In this document: positions 21,212-32,611 of the stretch, piece by piece
Layout of the letters: each line of letters opens with the position of its first letter
Numbering within the stretch: position 1 is the first letter of the stretch
Assembly (NCBI GenBank): GCA_031216915.1
Contig: CM062291.1
Coordinates: 35,530,484-35,594,483, forward strand
From: Pictodentalium vernedei
Taxonomy: Eukaryota; Mollusca; Scaphopoda; Dentaliida; Dentaliidae
Reading direction: 5' to 3'
Length of the DNA stretch: 64,000 nucleotides
Position numbers and translations under genes: made by a program
Notes under the pieces: model-generated
What the model was told of the DNA's origin: nothing
The model's input: only the letters and a program-made list of their open reading frames with translations
Databases searched by the model: none

Positions 21212-22863
21212 GACGTGAAAGTACGCATCTTAGAGATCTATGCTCGTTGCATAATCGTTCACCCGAATACTCGCTCTGACCGATCGAATCGTCTCCATAT
21301 AAAACTTCGGAGCGACGATCAGCTTGTTTATCCAGCTCAAATCTATGACTGGACGGAACGAGCCGTCTGGTTTCGGAACCAGAAACAGATGGCTGTAGAA
21401 TCCCGGAGATTCCTGGTTTTCTACGACCTCTACCGCGTTCTTCATTAAAAGAGACTGCACCTCTGATAACAGAGCGTCTCTTTTCTGCGGATTTGACGGA
21501 AGATGAGTCCACTTTGGACTTCGAGTTAATGGAGGCTTTCGTTTGAAGGATATCTTTAGACCTTCCGAAGTCACTCCTCTCACCCAAGGGTCGTCCGTAA
21601 TCGACGCCCATTCTTGTGAAAAGCTTGACAACCTTCCGCCAACCGGAACACGATAGAGGTTTAAGCCATCACCTCCTGGACCTGCGAGGCCTGCGGTAGG
21701 AGAAACCACGTCTTCCACGACCCGCACCTCACCCCGTCGACCTCGGGGCGTCCGACCGATTGTCCCGGCCTGAAGGACGTCCCGAACGAGAGTCGCTATC
21801 CTGACGGTCTCTCGAATAAGACCAAGAGGACGCACCGGAACCTCTATAGGAACCTCTCTTGGGCGCATTAGACCCAGAAGTGCCTGTCTTATTTGTGTCT
21901 GCTGTATCCGACTTCCTAGGAGCAGATTTGAACAACAGAGAATCCTTAGCTTTCTTTGTAATTTTATCATAAATAGCGGAAAGCTTGCCGTCAAAGAGAA
22001 GTTCTGAGACCGAAGCGACTCTAAGAGAGTTCTTCACCTTAGAATCCACTAGTGTGGATGTAGCTAGGGCTGCGTCACGTCTAACCAACTCCAGATTTGC
22101 CACTGAAAGGGCGGAGTTACACGTGGAATAAGCTACTGCCCTTGAAAGAAGTCTTAAAGAGGATTGTATATCCTGAAACTCTTTCCCCTGAAGGCACAGT
22201 GATAACGCCTTAGTAAGGTGATCTGCGTAAGATAAGGCATCTAAATTGGCTCTGTTAGACGCAATAGCTGTTTCCAACACCGCGGTTGGAATAGAAGCTG
22301 ACGACGGTAATGATAGCTCTAAGTCTTCCGCCTCGTCGTCCATACGCAGAGGAACTCTCGGTATACCCTGTCCTGCCGTATCGAATTTATTCCTTGCATT
22401 AATGAAAGGCAGGTTGAGAGTATTAGCGGACAAGAAACCTGCTTTCCCCGTCCTGGAAGCAAGTTTAAATATAGCGTCGTTCAATAATTCAAATGTTCTT
22501 GCAACATTATTGGACTGCGACGGAAACTCGGGAGCGATGTCCCTGAACCGCTCAAAAAATTCAGAGTCCAATGACGCTATAATTCTCTTGTCCGGAAGCG
22601 CAGCAGTCTGGCCCGACGGAACAACTTGAGGGAGAAAGTGCCGGATGAAGTCCACGGCAGCTTTATGTTGTTCCGAAAGGGATAACTCCAAGTCATCCGT
22701 ATCCCTTTCACCATCCGGTCGGACCTCATGATGTTCCCGGTCGTCCGCCCCCGATGCTTCGGCGGAGCGTACCGACCCAGCGCCGTCGGATAATTCTCGA
22801 TCCGACACCGTTTCTGTCGGTTGCTGGGATGCTGCGATAAGCTGTGCTATCTGCACAAGAATG
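21150..22863. repeat. Gag/pol tandem unit 3 of 3 (1714 bp)
   Basis: The outer unit, continuous with the gag N-terminus. It lacks 3 bp near 22005 (GELLFDG becomes ELLFDG) and carries a CGA-to-TGA change near 21729 that stops gag early. Pol reads furthest here, to the shared TAA at 21230. Confidence 0.95.
21230..21994 (-). pseudogene. DIRS copy 1 pol N-terminus, unit 3 (truncated before DAYFHV)
   Basis: A 254-codon frame through PKPDGSFRPVIDLSWINKLI and FYMETIRSVRASIRVNDYAT to SIDL, where TAA replaces the AAA Lys of the RT motif A (DLKDAYFHV in copy 2). All three units share this stop. Confidence 0.85.
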
Positions 22864-23767
22864 TCCGGCGTCGAGACCTGCGGAGGCGCAGTCTTTCGCT
22901 GCTTCGCCGAGGGCACCTCCGCATCAGATGGCTCCCGCATACTTTTCCTATGCGAACGTCCGGAGTCCATCGGTCTCGAATCCCTGGCTGCCGGATGGTG
23001 TGACCTGGTCGCCGAAGAATCCTTCATCGGCGAAGCTGGTAATATATCGGCGGTCACGCAGCCAAGGTGCGGTCGTGTGCGCTGATGATAAGAGGAAGCC
23101 TTAACAGTCTCTGCGGACTGCTTATACAACGGAGCGTCCCGAGCGACGGACGTATGCTCCGCTAAAGACACATTTTGTACCACAACATCTGGTCCCAGAT
23201 GTTGTTGTACGAGAGAGGGGCCTCTCTCGCTCGCGGCCCTGCTGGACCTGGACGAGCTAGGAACCGGACTCAAAGGCTTCCTCCGTTCTCGCTTACTATC
23301 CGCCGTCACTGGGTGTGCATCTATTATGTTTATAGTGCTCGCATCACCCAAAATTTCCTCTTGGACCGCATCGGACGAACCCGGCTGCCGAACCATTCGG
23401 TGAATGGACGCTACACCGGGCGAGCTAGCGGACGACATTTGTCTAATCTCCATGAGCACTTTTGCCGCTAGCTCTGAATTCATTTGTGACGACGGACGCA
23501 CACTTGAAGAAGATAACATGGAAACATCACCCTGTTCTGGTTCCTCTGAAATAGAAACTGAGAGAGTAGAGTGACCTTGCGGAGAAAGAGCCGGAATCGC
23601 TCTTTCTCCAGAAACAACATATCGTGACACACGTTTCCAATGTTTCTCATCCCAATGTTCACATATAGGACAGGGATTAATGCGAGAACACTGACTACAA
23701 TTAATACAATGATCATGAAAGTCAGAGGAAGATTTCTTCCTATTACAATTTGAACAATGTCCCTTCA
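21729..23767 (-). pseudogene. DIRS copy 1 gag (outer, almost complete)
   Basis: The start is set at 23767 (MKGHCSNCNRKKSS), because upstream of this Met the frame of copy 1 and copy 2 loses protein similarity while downstream it is conserved. The N-terminus is a Cys/His cluster (CSNC...HCINCSQC...PCPICEHWDEKHW), probably zinc binding. A long polar middle follows, then the FFERFRDIAPEFPSQSNN core and an RG/RS-rich tail. A nonsense codon near 21729 removes about 20 C-terminal residues, and one Gly codon is deleted near 22005. The usual role would be to package element RNA. Confidence 0.85.
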
Positions 23768-24651
23768 TTGTGAAAGAACAACAATAAGTCCTAGTTACTC
23801 GCAAAAACCCGACACAAAGATACATAATAACATGATCCATTAATAAATGAAAAAACAATTGCAAAACAAAATAATTTTGAAAAAATATTTTTTCAGCGAA
23901 GCCCAAGTTGCTGAAAAGTAACGTTGAGCCCCGATGGATCCGATGGCAAAGTGTGGTCAAAAATTTTAAAATTATATTAAATAATTAATGAGACACTTTC
24001 GGATAATATAAATGTATCTAATAGTGAGATAAACTACAGCAAAGGCAAACAGCCCCCCTCAAAAAAGGCTGTTGCCAATGAAAACAAACAGTGTAAAAAC
24101 ACCAGAAAACATGACTCCAGGCACTGAAAAAAACTGGCCCGGAATCAGTCATCAATTACACTCTATCTGATGCAAAACAGAGACTCCCAGGGGAGAATCT
24201 GTAGAACATCAGATGGAAGATGCAGAACACAAATGTTATACACCCATGGGTGAAAACGTAACTATGGGGAAAATAACAGAAAACATTCTGTAACCAAGCA
24301 ACTCTCCCAGGAAATTTTAGAAATGAAATTTCTCAAAAATATGCCAAAAGCATGGGAGAATTGCAAGGGGGGACTTTAGAAGGCTAGGGGAGAGGAAACA
24401 CTGAATAAGCAGTGCAACAATTAGCAAGAATGACAACAAGAGGCCCATGCCTCGAAAATAGGCAACTTAACATAATTTCATCAAAAAATTTTAAGTACAG
24501 TCCTGATTATTTTTTGTCACTTCTTTTCCTCTCCTCCTTCTATCCTCCTTAGAATCACATTTTCTCCAAGAATTACGTGTCTGGCATCCTTTAAACTGAG
24601 ATTTACAAGCACAAAGATCAGTGAGATGTTGACTGATGAAGGGCCAAACAG

Positions 24652-24850
24652 AGAATGATAATTGGCGCCAATTTCGGGACGTCTGCGTCACTGCGCATGC
24701 GCAGTAGAGGCGTAGTATGGAGGTCCTTTAGGACATGATTTCTTTTTGTTTTGGATGCAAATTTTGGGGATTGGGGGCAAAATTTGTGTTTGGCCCTGGT
24801 TTTGTTAGAGTTAGCACCAGCTAAGTCTGGGTCATTGGTACAGTATAAAA
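24652..24850. repeat. DIRS copy 1, 5' inverted terminal repeat
   Basis: Complement of 14317-14535, ending GTCTGGGTCATTGGTACAGT then ATAAAAA. This end carries the ACAGTATAAAAA extension that is represented in the internal complementary region. Confidence 0.93.
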
Positions 24851-24995
24851 ATATAATATTTTTTCAGCTGCTGAATCTGAATATTATGGATGCGGGCGAT
24901 TCGTTGGGTAAAGGGTTAAAACATTTTTTTTCCCCAACTATTAATTTGTAAATTATGCGACTTGATGCGGCCGATATCTTAGGTAAGGGGTTAAA
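24851..24995. mobile_element. Right ends of two nested family A MITEs
   Basis: 24851-24919 (CAGCTGCTGAAT...GATGCGGGCGATTCGTTGGG...TTAA) completes the MITE started at 14134. 24920-24995 (TTGATGCGGCCGATATCTTA...GGTAAGGGGTTAA) looks like the right end of the MITE started at 13969. Confidence 0.68.
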
Positions 24996-25099
24996 AAAAA
25001 AACACAAGGCCAATAATTTCATAAAATATGCACTTCTCCACTAGTTACCATTACCTCATAACAGGTTTTGTGAAAATTACAACTTAAAAAGGATGAGTC

Positions 25100-25900
25100 T
25101 TACTTGAAATAAGAGGCCTCTCAGCCTCGACAACTTGGCCCAGGGTCACTGCTTTTAGGAAAAGCTAAATACAACAAAGAATCCATGTATTACTGCTTGT
25201 GACCTTAACCTTCATGATATGACAATGGGTTAAGGTCATGAAACAAAGTTAGGTTGTGGGTAACAATTGTGCGAAGTATGAACAAGATCTGTCACATAGA
25301 TTCAATTATACAGACCAGACAAGGCCTGTATAGATATAAAAGTTTTTCTGTCTGTGACCTTTACCTTGATATGATCTTGGATCAAAGTCATGACACACCT
25401 TTGAGTCATGAGCAATAATTGTACCAAGTGTGAATAGATCTGCCAATCAAACCAACTTGTAAGGACTGGACTAGGGCTGTGTAACAATATCAAAGTTTTG
25501 CTGTCTGTGACCTTGCCCTTGATATGACATTGGATCAAAGTTGTGTTGAGTCATGAGCAATAATTGTACTAACTGTACCAAGTATGAGCAAGATCTGCCA
25601 ATTAGATCAAATTAAATGGACCGAACAAAAATGACAAAATTTTCTTGGCTGTTACCTGATATATGGGGCCAGTGACCTTCACCTTGAGGGTAACAGACCT
25701 CATTATGACTGATGAGACACTGTCTGGTGACAATAAATACGATTACAAAGTTTTGTTAAAAATATTCAGTGGTTAAGACATTATGGCCCGGGCAAACAAA
25801 ATGATAATGACGGATTGACAGATTGACGGTGGGATGAACGGGCTGACAACGGACAACATAGCATTACAAAACCTCCGCTGACATTTTGTCAGGGAGAGGT
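25100..25900. repeat. Short array of about 150-bp units with GACGG tail
   Basis: Phrases TGACCTTxxCCTTGATATGA, ATTGGATCAAAGT, CATGAGCAATAATTGTACCAA and AGATCTGCCAATxA recur three to four times. The end is marked by ACGGATTGACAGATTGACGGTGG and TTTTGTCAGGGAGAGG. No gene. Confidence 0.75.
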
Positions 25901-26039
25901 AAACTAGAAGTAGCTGCCAGGGGTGGTCAATCCACTGAAAAATCACCCTGATACAGTAAACTTGGCAATATATTACATTTAATTAACATGGCCACTGTTG
26001 GGTTTTTAACCAAAACTGTAAACAAGCATTTTTGACAAA

Positions 26040-26205
26040 AGAAAAAAAAAGTGCCTAATTGGGGGGTGGGGGGGGGGGGGGGGGGGGGGGGGTAAGTTTA
26101 AAAAAAAGGTTCCGCATGTAGTGACTGTAAATAGTTAAAAATGCATATTGGAGAAAAGAAGAAAAAAAACAAAAAAGCCTAGGGGGGGGGGGGGGGGGGG
26201 AGGCG
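26040..26205. repeat. Poly-G tracts
   Basis: Two long G runs lie near 26061-26092 and 26182-26200 in otherwise A-rich sequence. Their lengths are error-prone in sequencing. Adjacent short ORFs rich in Gly are artefacts of the run. Confidence 0.85.
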
Positions 26206-26219
26206 AGGTGGTGGTGTTT

Positions 26220-27300
26220 GTCTGGGTTTTAACCACAAACTTGGAGTCATCCTACCAAGCTACAATGAAATCCCTTCATAATTATGGCCTGTGGAATATT
26301 CTAAAGGTTTTCGGGCTTCGGGCCTCTGTTGCCGTCACAGTTGGCCCAAAAGGGGACGTTCTCATCTAGACATTATATGAAGTCAACCTATCAAGTTACA
26401 ATGAAATCCTTCCATAAATATGACCTGTAGACTGTGCTAAAGGTTTTCAGGCTTCGAGCCCCTGTTGCCGTCACAGTTGCCCAAAAGGGGGCGTTCTCAT
26501 CTAGACATTATATGAAGTCAACCTATCATGTTACAATGAAATCCCTCCATAAATATGACGTGTAGACTGTGCTGAAGGTTTTCGGGCTTTGGGCCCGGGC
26601 AGCCATCATGGTTGAATGATCGCAACCAAAAGGGGACATTCTCATCTGGGCATCATGTGGATTGATCCTACGAAGTTACAATGAAATCCCTTCATAAATA
26701 TGACCTGTAGACTGTGCTGAAGGTTTTCGGGCTTCGGGCACCTGTAGCCGTCACTGTTGCCCAATCTCATCCAAAAGGGGACTTTCTCATATGTAGAAAT
26801 TATATGAAGTCAACCTATGAAGTTACACTGAAATCCCTCCATAAATACGACCTGTAGACTGTGCTGAAGGTTTTCAGGTTTTGGGCTCGGGCAGTCGTCA
26901 CGGTTGATATATCACGCCCAAATGGGGAAATTCTCATGTAGACATCATACGGAATCATCTTATCAAGTTACAATGAAATCCATCCATATTAAACATGACC
27001 TGCAGACTGTGCTAAAAGTTTTTGGGTTTCGGGCTTGGGCAGCCATCACGGTTGACAGATCATGCCGAAACGGGGACGTTCTCATCTAGGCATTATACAG
27101 AGGCATTCTATGAAGTTGCAATGAAATCCCTTCATAATTACGACCTGTAGACTGTGCTAATGGTTTTCAGGTTTTGGGCTCGGGCAGCCATACCGGTTAA
27201 CCGATCACGACCAAAAGGGGACGTTCTCATGTAGACATGACCTAAAACCTGCATATGAAATTTCGTGAAGATCAAACAAGAAATACTGGATATAGTCTGT
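26220..27300. repeat. Tandem array, about 130-150-bp units, 7-8 copies
   Basis: Each unit has CAAGTTACAATGAAATCC, TTCATAAATATGACCTGTAG, ACTGTGCTxAAGGTTTTCGG and AAAAGGGGACGTTCTCAT. Units 3, 5, 6 and 7 share a longer GGCAGCCATCACGGTTGA-type insert, so two unit types alternate. The tail at 27440-27515 has AGACAGACGGCC and the hairpin-like CACTGTAAACAGTCGAGCTA. Confidence 0.85.
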
Positions 27301-27550
27301 ACTTGAAGGTTGAATGAAAAACTTTAACCACAAACTTTAACCAAAATTCCAAATGTCAACTAAACAGGAATAAGAAAAAAAAACAAAAAAAACACTTGAA
27401 CCTTCAGTAAAAAACTTTAACCACAAACTTTAACCAAAACTCTAAATGTTAACAGAAAAAGACAGACGGCCAAAAGTCATTACTATAGCCCTCACTGTAA
27501 ACAGTCGAGCTAATAATAATAGGTAAGATTTATATAGCACACATTTCACA

Positions 27551-28386
27551 ATACCGTATTTCATCTAAATTTTCGGACACTTTTTGTTTTCGGACACCAT
27601 TTTTTCATCAAAAAATAATTTTTTTTAAGCCTCGAAATTTACGGACACCCACTCAAAGATTGTCCCGAACTGGTGTGGTGGGAAAATCCCAGTAAAACAT
27701 AAATCCAAAATGACGATGATTTTCTTTTCAGTTGAATATTTCATCTTTCTTTCTTTGTTTTATGTTAAAAACATGTATTGTATGCACAATATATTGTACA
27801 ATGGAAATAGAATTATTAAAATAACATTATTTTCAAACTTGTTCTTTATTTATTGACAGGTAAGTATTGTTTTCCTTCCGACATGTCTGACGAACTGACC
27901 AATCAGATTTTTGTTTTCAAAACGTGTGCTTTCATTAGACTCCTTCAAGATTTGGAAAGAGAAAACCCCACTAAATTACGTTGAACTGACCTTAAATGAC
28001 GACAGTAATGAAAGGGTCTGATAAATAAATCCATATAACGCAGTAAAAACCATGCACCAGCAACAGAACAGTGTAATTATTGCTTCGAATAAACATACTC
28101 AGTGCACTGAACACCAACAAAATTTTCCAATATTAAAAATAGAACAAACGCCAATGAGGTCAACACGTGCTGCTGTAGGGTTTCACAAAAATTAACACAT
28201 GGACCCAAACACTGTCAAAGCATATTTTTTTATAAACATCAGCAGTGTATGTGGGGAGAGCATGCTTCCAAAAACAAAAATAGAAAATACGGGAGGAACT
28301 GTGGAGCTAATACCAGTCACTATTTTTTAAAAATTAATTTTGTATTCGCATTTATAAAATGTAGCATTTTGCGTTGCACATCTGGT

Positions 28387-28433
<47 letters not shown>

Positions 28434-29044
28434 GATATTTCTAAATCAATAATTTAAACTTGAATGTCAATACTTCGTATTCGTCCTTCTAGTTTGGGGG
28501 TGGGCCATACAGGCTTGGAGCCAATATACGCACCACTCAAAAATTGTTTGCATTTCATCACCTTTGAATGGCTACATTGGTCCGTTTTGAAAACACTGAA
28601 GCCAGCTCAGGTTTTTTTTATCTAACAGTAGCAACACAAGTACATGGCACATGGCTTGATTCCTGTTCTACATAATTTGTGGAAACATCAAAACTTTTCA
28701 AGTACCGGTAGATGAAAAGTGATTTCAACTCAGGGATTTATTGGGAAAGTAAATAAAAACAGAACAAACTATCGGAAACTTTTCATCTCATTCATTCGGT
28801 ATGTTCATTTTATTCATTTATGCTGATGATTTCAAGTCGCCATATTGAACAGCTATTTTATCTTTCCCATTTCCGAGGTACCCCCACCGTTCGTGTACAA
28901 TAAATTTATTAACCGATGCAGTGTGTTTTTCAAAATTTCCACCCACATTTGCTGTCCACATGTAGTTTGGCCATTTTCAAAGTTTTCGGACACTGGAAAA
29001 TTTAATTTTTTTTGGCGTCCGAAAATTTAGATGAAATACGGTAT
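27551..29044. mobile_element. TIR element of about 1.5 kb, non-autonomous (TA-flanked)
   Basis: Both ends read ATACCGTATTTCATCTAAAT followed by TTTCGGAC in inverted orientation, with further inverted TGTTTTCGGACAC blocks just inside. Assuming CCG termini, the flanks are TA on both sides, as in Tc1/mariner-type insertions. The interior holds no long frame, a TG/poly-G run at 28386-28432, and no transposase. Confidence 0.8.
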
Positions 29045-29555
29045 TAAAAAAGTTCCAAAGTGCTGAACAACATGAAAGAAATATAGATACACAGAATATG
29101 GGATTAATCAACATCATTTTTAAATAGAAAAGATTTTAGCTTTGATTTGAAAACTGGAAGAGATTGGGCCATTTTCACAGATTCAGGTAACATATTGAAA
29201 AGTCTTGGAGCATTGTAAATAAAAGAACACCCCTATATGATACAAGGTCATATGTGGGCTGTTCCAGTAGGTTATGGCATGAGGAGCGAAGTGAGCATTT
29301 TAGTCTATTTAGTCTATTCTGTCTGCAATAGGGAGCCAATGAAGATTCATTAACTGAGGAGTAATGTGTTTTATTACTAAGACTAGAAAGGGAAAAAGGA
29401 GTTGATTTACACTGCACAAGTTTTGTTACAACGTCTATGCAAATAGATTTGAAATTGTTGAAAATTTGCTTCAAATTTCGAGTTGATTCAAAATTTTCAG
29501 CAAATATTCAATTAAAAATTTGATTCAAAAGTCAATATGTGGTATTCACAGGGCC

Positions 29556-29772
29556 TACAGAACAAGTCACAATAAGTTGTAGGATAACCACTATAAACTA
29601 TGAATCTTTTTCTTCATACACTGATTAGACTAGAATCTGACATCATTTTCTGGAAAGCTCTCACTGAGAGCTTTCCAGAAAATGATGTCTGATTCTGATT
29701 TTATCAGTGCAGAAGCAGCAATATGCTTAGTTTATTGTGGTTATGCTACAACTTATTTTGACTTGTACTGTA
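29556..29772. mobile_element. TA-flanked hairpin MITE, 217 bp
   Basis: The ends are TACAGAACAAGTCACAATAA and its imperfect complement TTATTTTGACTTGTACTGTA; both are bounded by TA. The central palindrome at about 29633-29695 has the stem AATCxGACATCATTTTCTGGAAAGCTCTC. Terminal CAG(T/A)ACAAGT fits a mariner-like MITE. Confidence 0.85.
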
Positions 29773-29994
29773 CCCATTACTTGTAATTAGGTTATAGAGT
29801 AAGCTCTTGTTAACTGAATAAACAATCGTGTAATCTGTTGAAGAATTACTCTGGCTTCCACTGAATTCCCCACATTTATAGACATTTTGGCCTCAATAAA
29901 GTCATTTAAGGCCTAAAAAAGTTAAAAATCTGTTTCTCAGGCCCTCCTGCATGGTCCTTTTGGCTGTGCATTCTTTCTATTTATAACCAATGCA

Positions 29995-30770
29995 AACTTA
30001 AAACAAGCCAAGACCAATACAGGGTCTGGACCTGCGTCGCTGCATGCAATTGAATTGGCAAACAGGAAGTGGCTGCACAGCAGATTTGAAAATTGCATAC
30101 ACGATACAACTGATCATTATCAGGCTCCAGATGAAATATAAAATCAATCCCTTGCACAGAAGCCGAGAAAACTTTGACGAAAAATTTCAATGTTGAGTGG
30201 GTACAGTAAAATTTCAAAGTATCGGCAAACAGGAAGTGGCTGCACGGCAGATCTAAAAATTGCTTACACGATACAACTCATCATTATGAAGCAGTAGACC
30301 AAATATAAAATCAATCCCTTGCATAGAAGCCAAGAAAACCTTGACAGAAAATTTCAATGTTCAGTGGCTACAGTAAAATTTCAAAGTATCGGCAAACAGG
30401 AAGTGGCTGCAAGGCAGATCTGAAAATTTTTTACACGATACAACTCATCATTATGAAGCAGCAGACCAAATATAAAATCAATCCCTTGCATAGAAGCCGA
30501 GAAAACCTTGACGGAAAATTTCAATGTTCAGTGGCTACAGTAAAATTTCAAAGTATCGGCAAACAGGAAATGGCTGCACGGCAGATCTGAAAATTGCTTA
30601 CACGATACAACTCATCATTAAGAAGCAGCAGACCAAATATAAAATCATTCCCTTTCATAGAAGCCAAGAAAACTTTGACGGAAGAAGTGTTTCGGATGGA
30701 CTTACGGACGGACTGATGGACGGAGTCAAGCAGTCACTAGAACTGCTCTGCCGCTGGCGAAGCAGGTAAA
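29995..30770. repeat. Tandem array, about 167-bp unit, 4 copies, with GGACGGAC tail
   Basis: CAAACAGGAAGTGGCTGCA recurs at 30059, 30224, 30391 and 30560. Each unit continues with ACGATACAACTCATCATTA, AAATATAAAATCAATCCCTT and AGAAGCCGAGAAAACxTTGACGG. The array ends in GGACTTACGGACGGACTGATGG and GGCGAAGCAGGTAAAAA. Confidence 0.92.
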
Positions 30771-30831
30771 AAAATAAAAATTAAATGGTTTATGTCTGAT
30801 ATTTTACCAAAGTTAAAAAAAATTGATAAAT

Positions 30832-30902
30832 TTGTCCCTTGAGTGCAACAAGGCTTTGCAATGTTTTAGCATTGAAAAAGCCTTCTTGCACTCAAGGCAT
30901 GA
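30832..30902. repeat. Small palindrome
   Basis: Stem CCTTGAGTGCAacAAGGCTTT paired with AAAGCCTTcTTGCACTCAAGG around a TGCAATGTTTTAGCATTG-like inner stem. Confidence 0.75.
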
Positions 30903-31194
30903 AATACGCCACGATCGATGCTATTCTGTAGCCTGCATGCAATTTTACAAAAAATGTCCTGAGAAACAGAAGATCTACTTTGTGGGGCTTAATCTATTTT
31001 ATCTAGTTAGACAGAGATCAATGGATATATAATAAAATAGATGCTGAGTTTATAACCAGAAGATAGAAAAATTACCTAATTCCTGTTCAGTGAAAATGCC
31101 TATTAAATGAATACCCTTCTCGACAAAGTGGCAATTCATTAATAGGGCGACACTGTACAATTACCGGGTAATTAATTACATAAATTAAACCTAC

Positions 31195-31276
31195 TTTGGT
31201 CAGCATCTATTGCATTCAACACATTCTTTACTTTCTCTACATCACATCTCAGAATAAATGGTAGCAGATACTGGTG
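31195..31276 (-). CDS. UBR5: UBR5 exon (HILRCD segment)
   Basis: A short 82-bp exon (27 codons plus one base), acceptor tttttag, donor gtaggt. It encodes HQYLLPFILRCDVEKVKNVL and NAIDADQ, equivalent to UBR5 QTLMQHILRCDYE.C+.YL. The leftover base A plus GT of the next exon gives Ser, so the splice phase matches 13005-13127. It sits alone between two introns of about 16 and 18 kb that carry the two DIRS copies. A donor at the following 'ag/gt' would shift the frame and was not used. Confidence 0.92.
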
Positions 31277-31504
31277 CTAAAAAGTAGAAAAAACAAGTAA
31301 AACTATTGAATGCTCCCTGACAGTCAACTTAGTTATCAAGCAGATTTGTAAAATTGTGAAGAGTTTAGATTCATGATTGAAGAAAAAGTATGGTAAAACA
31401 TTTGGACAATTTTAATGCTTTGGTTGATATTTCAGATGACAGACATTTAGGGCGAATAATTCAAATGTCTAACAAGTGATTAGAAGTCCCAATAATGTAT
31501 AGAT

Positions 31505-31852
31505 GCCAATAAAGGTATAGGACACTTTCGACAGCCAGCAACACCTCGTGTAGGAGACTTGGAGAGTTTCATGGGTGGAGGAATTCAGAGTATCCAGATG
31601 GAACCACAGAGCAATGGCAAATAACTGTCAGACTCCTCAATGTACGAACTCCGCACAAGCAGGGTTATGATTGGTTAACGGCAAGTGCTCCATCGACGCG
31701 CAGTACGCCTTAACGATGGCAATTAGGATTAAGTGCCTTGGCGAGGACACAATGCAGTTGCCCCTGGTAGGGATCAAACCATAGACCTTTTGGACTGAAA
31801 ACCAGTACTGTAATACCGTAACCAGAACCACCCTGCTCCCTAGTTGGGCCTT
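31505..31852 (-). mobile_element. tRNA-derived SINE
   Basis: Read on the minus strand from about 31852, the head has an A-box-like CTGGTTACGGTATTACAGTA and a B-box-like GGTTTGATCCC. It is followed by the shared SINE body GTGTCCTCGCCAAGGCACTTAATCC, TACTGCGCGTCGATGGAGCA and CTCCACCCATGAAACTCTCC. This body also occurs in the SINEs at 48.6, 50, 51.7 and 52.8 kb. Confidence 0.78.
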
Positions 31853-32115
31853 TTGAGAATCAACAGTTCACATAACTGAAAATGTAAATGTTGGAGACAT
31901 CACTGTGTGCACAAGAGTAAACTCAATAATCTCAGTCTGTATATAAGGCAAAAACTGAACTCATTCTGGATGTAAGATAAACTCAATAAGGCCTAAAAAA
32001 AAAAGTAAAAAAATCTGTTTCTCAGGTCCTCTTGCATGGATATTCAGGCTTGGAAAAATTTTTATTTTGCTCAACCTAAAAAAAGGGTTTTACTGCTTTT
32101 GCAAAAATAATTTGC

Positions 32116-32359
32116 TTAACCCTTTACCCAATGAATCGCCCGCATCCGCCCGCGTAATATGCAAATTCAGCAGCTGAAAAAAATCTTATTTTTCGAAATT
32201 TTCAACAAAACCATATCATGTTACCCCTCTTTGGAATGAGCCCGTCGAGCTCGTTCCAAAGAGGGGTCACATGATATGGTTTTGTTGAAATTTTTTTTAA
32301 AAATTAAAAAATGATATTTAAAATAATTTTAAAATCGTCTGCGTTGGGTAAAGGGTTAA
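32116..32359. mobile_element. TTAA hairpin MITE (family A)
   Basis: TTAACCCTTTACCCAATGAA to GCGTTGGGTAAAGGGTTAA, closely matching 101-349. The hairpin at about 32207-32288 has CCTCTTTGG / CCAAAGAGG where the copy at 101-349 has CCTCGTTGG / CCAACGAGG. Confidence 0.88.
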
Positions 32360-32611
32360 CCATTCATAGTTTGCTTAACACATTTGCATAAAATGATGCT
32401 TTGAAATGTTTCTGTTGAGCATTTTGCATTATTGGAAAATCAGTTACGCAGGGCATGATTTGCATAACCCTTGCATGAACTAAACTGAAGTTCATGCAAT
32501 TTTGACAAGCCTGACATTTTGGCTGCCACAAGTTCTCTTTTTACTATCAATGAAAACTACAAAACAAAAAATAAATGGGCTTATGCCCAATATCTTATCC
32601 AAGTTAACAAG

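Larger units (their letters stand above)
14317..24850 (-). mobile_element. DIRS-like retrotransposon, copy 1 (about 10.5 kb, rearranged)
   Basis: A DIRS-type element on the minus strand: inverted terminal repeats at both ends, an internal complementary region next to the 3' repeat, and gag, RT/RNase H/methyltransferase-like and tyrosine recombinase frames in that order. Tyrosine recombinase instead of a DDE integrase, inverted rather than direct terminal repeats and no target duplication are the defining DIRS features. This copy is longer than copy 2 without its insert because a 1717-bp gag/pol segment is present three times. It is inserted in a MITE, in the UBR5 intron, in UBR5 sense. Pol is inactivated. 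Confidence 0.93.

Noticed and set aside
18815-22629. Three identical 127-codon plus-strand frames (MALLDAIAVSNTAVG...)
   Set aside because: Antisense shadows of the gag frame in each tandem unit.
26148-26369. Gly-rich plus-strand frame
   Set aside because: Created by a poly-G run; not plausible as protein.
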